Source: a virus. From it: a stretch of 23,077 bases of DNA. The stretch is from the IMG/VR virus record IMGVR_UViG_3300027971_000232, positions 1-23,077 of that record. One strand, given 5' to 3'. Both the position numbers and the translations under genes were made by a program. The stretch's first letter is position 1. The number at the start of each line of letters is the position of its first letter. Under the pieces are notes generated by a model. The model saw only the letters and a program-made list of their open reading frames with translations. It ran no database searches and was not told where the DNA came from. Of this stretch, positions 1 to 5,548 are shown piece after piece.

Positions 1-14
1 ATGTCGTTGTTCAT
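1..14 (-). CDS. Start of a leftward gene cut by the window edge
   Basis: An ATG on the minus strand (positions 14-12) is preceded by an AAGGA Shine-Dalgarno motif with about 9 nt of spacing. The first codons read Met-Asn-Asn-Asp before the sequence ends. It would follow the Ref-type nuclease gene after a gap of about 100 nt, the largest gap in this otherwise gapless leftward operon. Product unknown; only the start is visible. Confidence 0.45.
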
Positions 15-32
15 GATTCGCTTTCCTTCTCT

Positions 33-77
33 GTTGTGCCCCGCGAACTGCAGTGCATGAACGAATATTGGCACAAC
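33..77. promoter_or_regulatory. 8-bp inverted repeat in the largest early intergenic gap
   Basis: GTTGTGCC at 33-40 and GGCACAAC at 70-77 are exact reverse complements separated by 29 nt. They lie in the gap (15-113) between the Ref-type nuclease stop and the next leftward start, just upstream of that gene's Shine-Dalgarno. The repeat could be an operator or a leader-RNA stem. There is no T-tract after either arm on the minus strand, so it is not a standard intrinsic terminator. A TTGCCA -35-like box exists upstream on the minus strand, but without a convincing -10. Confidence 0.3.
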
Positions 78-113
78 TAAAATCGTTTGTGTGGGGTTTT
101 GGCAAAAATATTA

Positions 114-410
114 CTAACCTAGGGTTTCCCCTAGTAGATCGCGCACGTCCTGCAGCAGATCGGCCTCGTCGAACCCGTAGTGCTTAACGAAACCCTTCGT
201 TCCTAGCCCGTGTACGCCGCTATTTCCGCGGTGGTGCTCTACGCACAGACCGAAGGCGTCGAAGTGACTGGAACGCCTGCCAGCCCCGGTGCCGGCCCTC
301 TTATGATGGATCTCCACAGGCCCCGGATCGTGGGGACCGTGGAGCCTCCTGCAAACCATACAACCGAGTGCTGCCACCCGGCTGAGGTGCTCACGCTCCG
401 ACGCTTTCAA
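114..410 (-). CDS. Ref-family (RecA-dependent) HNH-type nuclease
   Basis: This 98-residue protein resembles the nuclease domain of phage P1 Ref (recombination enhancement function), which cuts DNA at RecA-coated displacement loops. Visible residues: Cys17-x2-Cys20, His35-His36 in the EIHHKR motif, Cys56, His59-His60, and a glycine-rich GVHGLG segment with His67, matching the zinc-binding HNH layout of the family. The start is TTG at 410-408, chosen because AGGAAAG sits a few bases upstream and because the N-terminus (EREHLSRVAALGC) is typical of the family; GTG (residue 12) and ATG (residue 18) are later in-frame alternatives. It overlaps the upstream gene by 20 nt and is the last complete gene of the leftward operon. 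A role in phage recombination alongside RusA is inferred. Confidence 0.8.
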   Translation of the reverse strand: MKASEREHLSRVAALGCMVCRRLHGPHDPGPVEIHHKRAGTGAGRRSSHFDAFGLCVEHHRGNSGVHGLGTKGFVKHYGFDEADLLQDVRDLLGETLG

Positions 411-660
411 TCGGCTTTCCTAGTGTCCGCAGGTGATAGCAGTAGTCAGGCTCCCCCCGAAGGTACGGGCCTGATGTATCTACCGCGATGTATGCCCAGA
501 GGTCTCCCTTGGGCCCCGACACCATCCGCCGGTGCATGACCCCTTCCTCGCACATCTTCGTCATCAAGTTCACCAAGGCTCGTCGGTTACCCGTCACTTT
601 GATCTGCGGCAGGGTTAGCTCGCCTGCGTTGCGCAAAGCCGCCATCACCTCGTCTCTCAT
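391..660 (-). CDS. Small protein with winged-helix-like N-terminus
   Basis: 89 residues. I do not recognise the family with certainty. The first 55 residues (MRDEVMAALRNAGELTLPQI, then a basic second helix and a KGDLWAYIA strand) look like a small winged helix-turn-helix: three helices followed by a beta wing. The C-terminal 30 residues are polar and unstructured-looking. The ATG overlaps the stop of the 37-residue gene upstream (ATGA), and the end overlaps the Ref-like gene by 20 nt, so the three are probably translationally coupled. DNA binding is an inference from fold-like pattern only. Confidence 0.6.
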   Translation of the reverse strand: MRDEVMAALRNAGELTLPQIKVTGNRRALVNLMTKMCEEGVMHRRMVSGPKGDLWAYIAVDTSGPYLRGEPDYCYHLRTLGKPIESVGA

Positions 661-770
661 TGCCCGTCCCCTAGTAAAAATGCGAGTAGGTCATAGCCGT
701 ACTCTTTGACTTGATCTAGCAATGAGTTGAAGAACTCTCCGCTGTAAACGTCGTCGTATCGATTAAACAT
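657..770 (-). CDS. 37-residue micro-protein, unknown function
   Basis: A short open frame fills the only gap between two recognised leftward genes. Its ATG (770-768) lies inside the last codons of the upstream gene (8-nt overlap) and follows an AAGGA Shine-Dalgarno with 5-6 nt spacing. Its stop overlaps the next gene's ATG as ATGA. The product is acidic and aromatic-rich (FNRYDDVYSGEFF), followed by an amphipathic segment (VKEYGYDLLAFLLG). The exact head-to-tail fit and the good ribosome site make it likely to be translated. No family recognised. Confidence 0.6.
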   Translation of the reverse strand: MFNRYDDVYSGEFFNSLLDQVKEYGYDLLAFLLGDGQ

Positions 771-1026
771 CTTGATCCTTCAGTTGTGCGTGCAGGCGCT
801 TGTTAAACGTGGCCTCGTTGTCGTCACAGGAAACCAACCAGTCAATCCGTTGAACATAGATGTACGCCCGTCGCAAGAGCCTCACCGCCTCATTGAACTC
901 GGCGATCGTCTCCGGGCTGTAAGGCTCGTCCCAGTCCTGAGTTGCGTTTTCTAACGCCAACTGCTCAATCTCATCCGCAAGTTTCTGCAATTCAAACTGC
1001 TTGTAGTCAAAATGTCCGCCGCTCAT
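763..1026 (-). CDS. Conserved phage protein of the MSGGHFDY type
   Basis: 87 residues. The N-terminus MSGGHFDYKQFELQKLADEI is a signature I recognise from small hypothetical proteins in many phages and some bacteria; their function is unknown to me. The remainder is predicted helical and acidic, with a central helix (SPETIAEFNEAVRLLRRAYIYVQRIDWL) in which hydrophobic residues recur with a 3-4 residue period. Its ATG overlaps the stop of the DUF1660-like gene upstream (ATGA), and its end overlaps the 37-residue gene by 8 nt. It is probably a soluble early protein. Confidence 0.75.
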   Translation of the reverse strand: MSGGHFDYKQFELQKLADEIEQLALENATQDWDEPYSPETIAEFNEAVRLLRRAYIYVQRIDWLVSCDDNEATFNKRLHAQLKDQDV

Positions 1027-1169
1027 GACCAGTCCTCATAGAATTTGTGTTGTCCAACCGGCAAATTAACGCCGCACCGTTGGCACCTGTCATGCGTGTA
1101 TCGGTAGTGGGCATCAATGCAACTAATGACGTTTTTGTGGCCGAACAGCCAGCACAGAATCTTAGCCAC
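1023..1169 (-). CDS. DUF1660-like small prophage protein
   Basis: 48 residues from a GTG start (1169-1167) that overlaps the upstream stop and has AAGGAG about 8 nt before it; a longer frame upstream starts inside the neighbour and is less likely. The pattern AKILCWLFGHK near the N-terminus followed by CQRCGVNLP matches the DUF1660 prophage family, which has a conserved Cys...GHK...CxxCG arrangement suggestive of a single metal site (Cys5, His11, Cys32, Cys35 approximately). The function of this family is not known. It is one of a string of coupled small accessory genes. Confidence 0.6.
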   Translation of the reverse strand: MAKILCWLFGHKNVISCIDAHYRYTHDRCQRCGVNLPVGQHKFYEDWS

Positions 1170-1464
1170 CGTTCTTCTCCTTGAGTTTGGCTTCAATCTG
1201 GTCAAACAGTTTGCGGGTGTAGCCTTTGATTGGCGTATCCCCCCACGGCCCTATAATTTCTTTGATTTCCTCATCCGTCAGCCCGACCCACGGGCGCTGT
1301 TGTGAAGCGGTATCGGTGTTGTAGTCATGCGTCCATTGCGGATTTTCTTTTAACTTCTTTTCGGCCCAAGCATTAATTTCATCTATAGTAAACCAAGCAC
1401 GTGTCTCTTTAGTTTGTGCCATTTTTGCTCTTGCCGCATCATGTAGTTTCAGGTTTCTGGTCAT
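1162..1464 (-). CDS. Small protein with a WVGLTDEE motif
   Basis: 100 residues, no known function. The middle carries RPWVGLTDEEIKEI, a tryptophan-Gly-Leu-Thr-Asp motif that recurs at the end of many phage and metagenomic hypothetical proteins, and it ends in IEAKLKEKNGG. Both segments are nearly identical, in DNA as well as protein, to parts of the next upstream gene (1461-1883), which indicates partial gene duplication. The chosen ATG overlaps the upstream stop as ATGA and follows AAGGAG with about 8 nt spacing; an internal Met (MAQTKE) has a weaker ribosome site. The N-terminal 50 residues are highly charged. Confidence 0.7.
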   Translation of the reverse strand: MTRNLKLHDAARAKMAQTKETRAWFTIDEINAWAEKKLKENPQWTHDYNTDTASQQRPWVGLTDEEIKEIIGPWGDTPIKGYTRKLFDQIEAKLKEKNGG

Positions 1465-1883
1465 TTGTTCTTCTCCTTGAGTTTGGCTTCGATGGCTTTA
1501 TAAAGCATAGTCGGGAACATAATTGTTGTACCACCACTCTCCCAATGCTCATTAATCTGCTTCTGTGCCGCCATATAAACCTCATCGGCTTCATTATCGG
1601 TCAGCCCAACCCACGGGCGCGGGGCTGGATACAACGCAGTCCAACGCTCCGGGTGCTTCTTTAGATCGGCTGGTTTGTGAGAAATGATGTTGTCTTCGAT
1701 GCTCGTATGCATCCAAGCCACCGGTTTTTGTAGCGACTGCTCGCGTTGTTCAATGTATTGGCGCAACTCTTCGATCTCTTCTTGCAGTCTCCGCTCAATC
1801 ATCCTGTACGAAATCATTCCGTTCTGATGGTCAGGGTGTTTGTTGCACCGCTCATAAAAGTCTTTGATGTCTTTGTATTTCAT
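1461..1883 (-). CDS. Phage protein with PVAWMH and WVGLTD motifs
   Basis: 140 residues. Residues about 26-52 form a short coiled coil (MIERRLQEEIEELRQYIEQR). This is followed by KPVAWMHTSIED, then ERWTALYPAP and RPWVGLTDNEADEVY, a linear motif order (PVAWM ... LYxAP ... WxGLTD) that I recognise from many phage-encoded hypothetical proteins of unknown function. The C-terminus IEAKLKEKNK is shared with the downstream neighbour. The start and stop overlap both neighbours by 4 nt. The role is unknown; the charged helical make-up suggests a soluble early protein, perhaps an oligomer through the coiled coil. Confidence 0.75.
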   Translation of the reverse strand: MKYKDIKDFYERCNKHPDHQNGMISYRMIERRLQEEIEELRQYIEQREQSLQKPVAWMHTSIEDNIISHKPADLKKHPERWTALYPAPRPWVGLTDNEADEVYMAAQKQINEHWESGGTTIMFPTMLYKAIEAKLKEKNK

Positions 1884-2152
1884 TTCTCTCCCCTTGCGCG
1901 GATAATGGCTGCAAGGCGATGCGCGTCGGTTGCAACAACGGTACTATCCTCCAGTGCCTTAATGTATTCGTTGACCTTCTCAATCTCTGGGGCGTTAGCT
2001 GCGATAATGCGTTCCCGCTCATGCGCGGCCACAAGGGCGGCAAAGCGTTCAAGGTCGGTATCTCGAATTTCTAAAATGTCCCATTTGTCTGGGTTATATG
2101 AACGATTGGCTCCAGCCTCCAGCGCCATGCGGATGATGTCTTCTCTCTTCAT
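1880..2152 (-). CDS. Small conserved phage protein, MKREDIIRMA type
   Basis: 90 residues. The opening MKREDIIRMALEAG and the segment LERFAALVAAHERERI are recurrent in small hypothetical phage proteins that often sit in early accessory clusters; their function is unknown. The predicted structure is mostly helical, with an acidic second half (APEIEKVNEYIKALEDS). ATGA overlaps at both ends place it firmly in the coupled operon. No enzymatic motif is seen. Confidence 0.75.
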   Translation of the reverse strand: MKREDIIRMALEAGANRSYNPDKWDILEIRDTDLERFAALVAAHERERIIAANAPEIEKVNEYIKALEDSTVVATDAHRLAAIIRARGEK

Positions 2153-2313
2153 GCTATTTTGTCCTTGAACCCACTTGGGGCTAGTCGCTTAAAGCAAGCC
2201 TCGCACTTCCAACGGAACCCCTTCCCGGTTGACGTTGGAACCTTGTGGCTTGCCGGGTTGACCCTGCACTGTTGGCAGTTATGTGATGTTTCAGAAAAAT
2301 TTTTTTCAATCAT
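2149..2313 (-). CDS. Small four-cysteine zinc-ribbon-like protein
   Basis: 54 residues from the ATG at 2313, chosen because it overlaps the upstream stop (ATGA) and follows GGAGG by 4 nt; a 79-residue extension would lie wholly inside the upstream gene. Two knuckles are visible, CQQC near residue 13-16 and CEAC near residue 37-40, separated by a basic loop (KVPTSTGKGFRWK). Such a C-x2-C...C-x2-C layout is expected to bind one zinc ion. A seven-A run at codons 3-5 is present but close to the start. No family name can be given. Confidence 0.65.
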   Translation of the reverse strand: MIEKNFSETSHNCQQCRVNPASHKVPTSTGKGFRWKCEACFKRLAPSGFKDKIA

Positions 2314-3023
2314 GCCGCCTCCGCAATTTTGTAATCGTGAAACACAATCCCGTTGGCAGAGTTGCCAACTTTGCAGTTCTTGACCCAAACCGTTTTGCCT
2401 GATGCCAGCCTTCGCATATGACCCCGGCGATCGTGCAAGCGCGGTGATGCGTGAGTACCACCTTTAGACTCTTTCCGGGGCTTCACGGCCTCAATGGTTA
2501 CCGTCCGCCACTCGTAGGTTGGTACTTTGCCTTGGGCGATCTTGCGTTTGTTGGTGAAGGTCTGCTGAACATTCGGAACGTATGCTTCGTTTCTTTTAGA
2601 TAACGATTCGTACCACGCACCAACAAAACCCAAAGTCATTTCGGCATCTTCTTTCGTCAATGTTTGAAGTTCGTCTAATGCGCGGTAATGAACCAAACCG
2701 TCTTTGACAAAATACCAAAGCGTTGGCGCCACAATTGCGCTACCTAAATTAGGTGGTTTGCGCCACACCTGTATTGCAATTCCTTCTTCTGGATCATTGC
2801 CACAGACCCAAAGCCAAGCCAATATGTTTTTGTTTTTATCTGAACTTCCTTGCCAGCAAACCATGCAAATAGGAAATGGCGGCCGGTTTAAATGCAAACA
2901 GTCTTGTGAAAATTTTTTATCTGTATTCAAACAACCCGTTGCATCAAACCAGTGCATCACCGTTGGGTCCTGCCCACTTTCTGCGCAATGTTTCATAACA
3001 TCACGAACCAACTGTGTAGTCAT
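2310..3023 (-). CDS. Conserved phage protein with a HRRGHxRRL C-terminal motif
   Basis: 237 residues from the ATG at 3023, which overlaps the previous stop (ATGA) and has AAGGAG about 8 nt upstream; an upstream in-frame Met would overlap the neighbour more deeply with no ribosome site. The N-terminal half is rich in Trp and Cys (residues about 40-100), without a clear catalytic motif. The C-terminal segment THASPRLHDRRGHMRRL followed by GKTVWVKNCKVG is a motif I recognise from many phage and prophage hypothetical proteins; its function is unknown. The basic, His-rich motif could bind nucleic acid, but that is inference. Confidence 0.7.
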   Translation of the reverse strand: MTTQLVRDVMKHCAESGQDPTVMHWFDATGCLNTDKKFSQDCLHLNRPPFPICMVCWQGSSDKNKNILAWLWVCGNDPEEGIAIQVWRKPPNLGSAIVAPTLWYFVKDGLVHYRALDELQTLTKEDAEMTLGFVGAWYESLSKRNEAYVPNVQQTFTNKRKIAQGKVPTYEWRTVTIEAVKPRKESKGGTHASPRLHDRRGHMRRLASGKTVWVKNCKVGNSANGIVFHDYKIAEAA

Positions 3024-3418
3024 GCGCTTCTCTCCTTGTTTGGCCATTGCGCCCAGATGATCGGGTTACCAGTTAAGTCCTCTTTTTCGGTGACAATATG
3101 AATGAACTCCGCCGGGCTCACTTGTGTCAAGCCCTGTGTTTCCGGCGGAATCACATAATTTGGCTTACCGCCGGAAAAAGTCTTGACCGGTCTAGACATT
3201 TGGCCAGCCAAAAAGGCTGCCTTGTAGGCTCCTTCATGGTTCCCGACCCTCAACAACTGAGCCTTTAAGTGCATAATCTCAAGTTGAGATTGAGCCTCCG
3301 CGGCCTCCCAACCAGCGGACCATCCCTCAAAGACGTGAGCCTCTCGCGTGTCGTAAGTCCCAACCGATGCGCTCCCGCGAGCCTTCAACCACCATTCTCT
3401 CCATTGCTGAATCTTCAT
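3020..3418 (-). CDS. Hypothetical phage protein
   Basis: 132 residues, not recognised. The N-terminus is tryptophan-rich (MKIQQWREWWLKARG), followed by an amphipathic helix (FEGWSAGWEAAEAQSQLEIMHLKAQLL, residues about 31-57). The second half is proline-rich and ends in IIWAQWPNKERSA. ATGA overlaps at both ends tie it to the coupled operon between the THASPR protein and the coiled-coil gene. No cysteine clusters or catalytic motifs are seen. Confidence 0.65.
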   Translation of the reverse strand: MKIQQWREWWLKARGSASVGTYDTREAHVFEGWSAGWEAAEAQSQLEIMHLKAQLLRVGNHEGAYKAAFLAGQMSRPVKTFSGGKPNYVIPPETQGLTQVSPAEFIHIVTEKEDLTGNPIIWAQWPNKERSA

Positions 3419-3738
3419 AACGTAGCCCTCATTTCATGGCGTGATGACGCCTCTTGCGATCGCCAAACCTCTACACGCGCTTGGGCGGCGACCAATGCCC
3501 AGCGCACTTCCTCTTCTGTCTCCACCGCCGCCTTCAGACCCTCTAGCAGCGTGATGTACTGGGGATGGCTGTACGCATCCCTCTCCTGCGCGTTAACCGC
3601 GCTCTCAAGGCTCCCCTTCATCAGGATTGCCTTCAAGCTCTTGCGGTACTCCTCAAGGTAGATCCGCTCTGCCTTCGCCTTCGCGTAGACCTTCCCCTGC
3701 TTGAAAATAAACTCGACAGCGTCGTTGGGATCAATCAC
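3415..3738 (-). CDS. Helical protein adjacent to RusA
   Basis: 107 residues, almost entirely predicted helix: AERIYLEEYRKSLKAILM, then YITLLEGLKAAVETEEEVRWALVAAQARVEVWRSQEASSR. I recognise this pattern (RIYLEE..., HP-Y-LLEGL, VRW-LVAAQA-xEVWRSQEA) from small conserved proteins in proteobacterial phages, commonly near replication or recombination genes; the function is unknown. The start is GTG (3738-3736), overlapping the RusA stop as GTGA with GAGGAG upstream. A coiled-coil accessory to DNA metabolism is plausible but unproven. Confidence 0.75.
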   Translation of the reverse strand: MIDPNDAVEFIFKQGKVYAKAKAERIYLEEYRKSLKAILMKGSLESAVNAQERDAYSHPQYITLLEGLKAAVETEEEVRWALVAAQARVEVWRSQEASSRHEMRATL

Positions 3739-4076
3739 GTCATCTCCTCAATCTTGACCTTCAACATCCCGCCGATCGTGTCGCCCCAACGGATTCTTAA
3801 GTCCCGGATCTGCGAGTCGTCCTCATAAATTAAAGCCTTCGCCATTCCATCGAGCACGGCCTTGAGAAGGTTATCTAGATCTCTCTTGCGGTTATCTGGA
3901 CGGAAGGCCACGATCTCCATCCTGATCGGACCGGTGAACGTATCTACCCGCTGTAGCAGGCACTGCTCCATAACGGATTGTCGGTAGATCCTGCCCTTCT
4001 CCGACAAAATCATCCGTCCTTGAAAGGTCCGCCAGTAAGTGTTTAGGCTCGGCGGCCAAGGTAATGTTAGTTCCAC
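3735..4076 (-). CDS. rusA: RusA-family Holliday junction resolvase
   Basis: 113 residues, the usual length for RusA. RusA homodimers cut four-way DNA junctions with metal-dependent acidic residues. The signature is clear: N-terminal LPWPPSLNTYWR, then KRDLDNLLKAVLDGM with Asp66, Asp68 and Lys72, Asp76, and YEDDSQI with Asp86/Asp87. The start is GTG at 4076, preceded by AGGAG with 7 nt spacing; it overlaps the helicase gene end by 10 nt. In the phage it probably resolves recombination or replication intermediates before packaging, together with the exonuclease and SSB-like protein encoded on the opposite strand. Confidence 0.93.
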   Translation of the reverse strand: MELTLPWPPSLNTYWRTFQGRMILSEKGRIYRQSVMEQCLLQRVDTFTGPIRMEIVAFRPDNRKRDLDNLLKAVLDGMAKALIYEDDSQIRDLRIRWGDTIGGMLKVKIEEMT

Positions 4077-5047
4077 GTCATCGCTCCTGCATTTATGACT
4101 TCAACGTACTGCTGACTCTCTCGCTCGTAAAAGAGCGTGTACCACTCCTCGCCCTCTCCGTTCCTCTGCTTCTCACACATCAGAATTGCATCCGGTGCGA
4201 GAACCTCGGCGTTGTCTCCCGCCTGAATCATTCGCTCCTTCTTCTTGTTTCTCCACCAGATGAAGACGTTATCCACCTGATCTGTGATTGATCCGGATCC
4301 TTTGATATCCATCTTGTTCGGCATCACCTCCTCACTCGAAGCCTTGCGGATGTGATGGATGAGATGGATGTGGATGTTGTGGTCTCTGGCCACCGCGCAC
4401 AACTCGTCAACGAAACCTTTCTGCTCGTTGTAGGCGTCCTCGGCACTTACGCACTTCATGAGGCTGTCAATGACGACGTGCTGTATCCCAAGCTCTACAG
4501 CGCAGTACCGGGCCATCGCCACAACCTGACGGGCATTCACCGAACCTTGTTGGTCGTACAGCCACAGACAACCCTCTGACCAGACCGAGAAGTCCACGCA
4601 AGCCTTGGCAACCTTGTCCACGAGACCGAACCCCGGCACCTCAAAGTTCAACCCGGCAAATTGCCGGAGCATCCTCGTCAGGGTGCGCTTAGGCTTCATC
4701 TCAAAGCTGGCAATGCAGACCTTCTGGCGCTGCTTGATCAGACCTAGCGCGATCTGTCCAGTGGCCAGAGACTTACCGCCACCGTTAGAACCAGCGTAAA
4801 TGGTTACCTCGCCGGGTCGATAATCAAACGAACCGTGAGTCTTTAACCACGGCATCGTGATTTTTACGCTGCGCTCCGGGCGCTCGTAATCCTCAGCGAT
4901 CTCTAGCAACCAGCCAACCGGATCCTTGACGTGCTGGCCGATGTCCTGAGCCTTAGCCCACTTCTCAATATCAACGTCTCCAGACTTTACGATCCGCACC
5001 TTCCGGGCCGCGTCCAGATCCCTAGCTTTCTGTTCAATATCATGCAT
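4067..5047 (-). CDS. DnaB-like replicative DNA helicase (RecA fold)
   Basis: 326 residues: a short N-terminal region (1-60) without the full DnaB N-domain, then a RecA-type motor. Walker A is GSNGGGKS (86-93), the catalytic Glu follows in SFEM (Glu116), Walker B is HVVIDS (Asp194), the H3 region is HIHLIHHIRK (226-235), the H4 region is DIKGSGSITDQVDN (247-260), and an arginine-finger-like KQRNG lies at 293-297. It should form a hexamer that unwinds the fork 5' to 3'. It sits directly after the primase zinc-finger gene (8-nt overlap), so the two look like a split version of a T7 gp4-type primase-helicase. The start ATG has only a weak ribosome site, consistent with coupling. Confidence 0.92.
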   Translation of the reverse strand: MHDIEQKARDLDAARKVRIVKSGDVDIEKWAKAQDIGQHVKDPVGWLLEIAEDYERPERSVKITMPWLKTHGSFDYRPGEVTIYAGSNGGGKSLATGQIALGLIKQRQKVCIASFEMKPKRTLTRMLRQFAGLNFEVPGFGLVDKVAKACVDFSVWSEGCLWLYDQQGSVNARQVVAMARYCAVELGIQHVVIDSLMKCVSAEDAYNEQKGFVDELCAVARDHNIHIHLIHHIRKASSEEVMPNKMDIKGSGSITDQVDNVFIWWRNKKKERMIQAGDNAEVLAPDAILMCEKQRNGEGEEWYTLFYERESQQYVEVINAGAMTWN

Positions 5048-5447
5048 AACGTGTTGCTTCTAAAATTCGCTCTGCCGCTAGTTTAAGTCTTTCTAGATCG
5101 TCTGGGCTTAGGGGTTTTCCATTAGATATGTCGATCGCCGACAGGGCCACAATCAGGCTTTCTACAGAAATAATTCTAAGTAAATCAGTCGCATAGAACG
5201 CTGGTTTGATCTGCTCCCCCCGCTGGACCGGGCCGTCGTCGAACAGGTCGTTCATGTCCAACCCGATCGCGCCAAGCACTTCGTCCACCGCGCAACCTCC
5301 GAAGCAGTGCATCAGCACCCTGCCGTCAGGCTTGAAACGGATCGCCAGCGAGGGTGACTTGTCGTCATGAGCCGGGCACCTCGCCGTCCACGATTCCCCC
5401 CGTCCCCGCACTTGAGAAAGCCTGCTCAGGATGTCCTTGGGGTTCAT
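5040..5447 (-). CDS. CHC2-type primase zinc-binding protein without TOPRIM domain
   Basis: 135 residues. The N-terminal half is a DnaG/T7-gp4-like zinc-binding module: CPAH (Cys24, His27), DDKSPSLAI, then HCFGGC (Cys48, Cys52) and the helix VDEVLGAIGLDMNDLF. The rest (80-135) is helical and shows no TOPRIM acidic motifs, so the catalytic primase core is absent from this protein and is not seen elsewhere in the window. It may recognise the template for a host or separately encoded primase, or recruit the helicase encoded next. GGAGG precedes the ATG by 4 nt and the ATG overlaps the 34-residue gene stop. Confidence 0.88.
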   Translation of the reverse strand: MNPKDILSRLSQVRGRGESWTARCPAHDDKSPSLAIRFKPDGRVLMHCFGGCAVDEVLGAIGLDMNDLFDDGPVQRGEQIKPAFYATDLLRIISVESLIVALSAIDISNGKPLSPDDLERLKLAAERILEATRYA

Positions 5448-5548
5448 AGGCCCTCCACGGGGTCTAGATCAACGCAGGAGACGCGATCGGGCGTGGGTGA
5501 ATACCTGAGTAGCCCCCCGTTAAGAAAACGCGCTGTAGAGCCTCTCAT
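5444..5548 (-). CDS. 34-residue micro-protein between replication genes
   Basis: This short frame exactly bridges the DUF1376 gene and the primase zinc-finger gene: its ATG overlaps the DUF1376 stop and its stop overlaps the primase ATG, both as ATGA. AAGGA lies 7 nt before the ATG. The product begins MRGSTARFLNGGLLRYSPTP and ends in an acidic stretch. No family is recognised. It may be a real small protein or serve mainly to couple translation across the gap. Confidence 0.5.
   Translation of the reverse strand: MRGSTARFLNGGLLRYSPTPDRVSCVDLDPVEGL

Noticed and set aside
1746-2168. Plus-strand 140-codon frame in the early region
   Set aside because: It spans three consecutive coupled minus-strand genes with recognised motifs; it has no promoter or ribosome site, and its Ser/Leu/Ala-rich product is typical of a shadow frame.
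2293-2306. A7/T5 run as a programmed frameshift site in the 54-residue zinc protein
   Set aside because: It lies at codons 3-5, where a shift would give only a short alternative product, and no downstream frame benefits from it.
2149-2388. Longer 79-residue start for the four-cysteine protein
   Set aside because: The extra 25 residues lie inside the upstream gene with no ribosome site, whereas the inner ATG has GGAGG and the ATGA overlap used throughout the operon.
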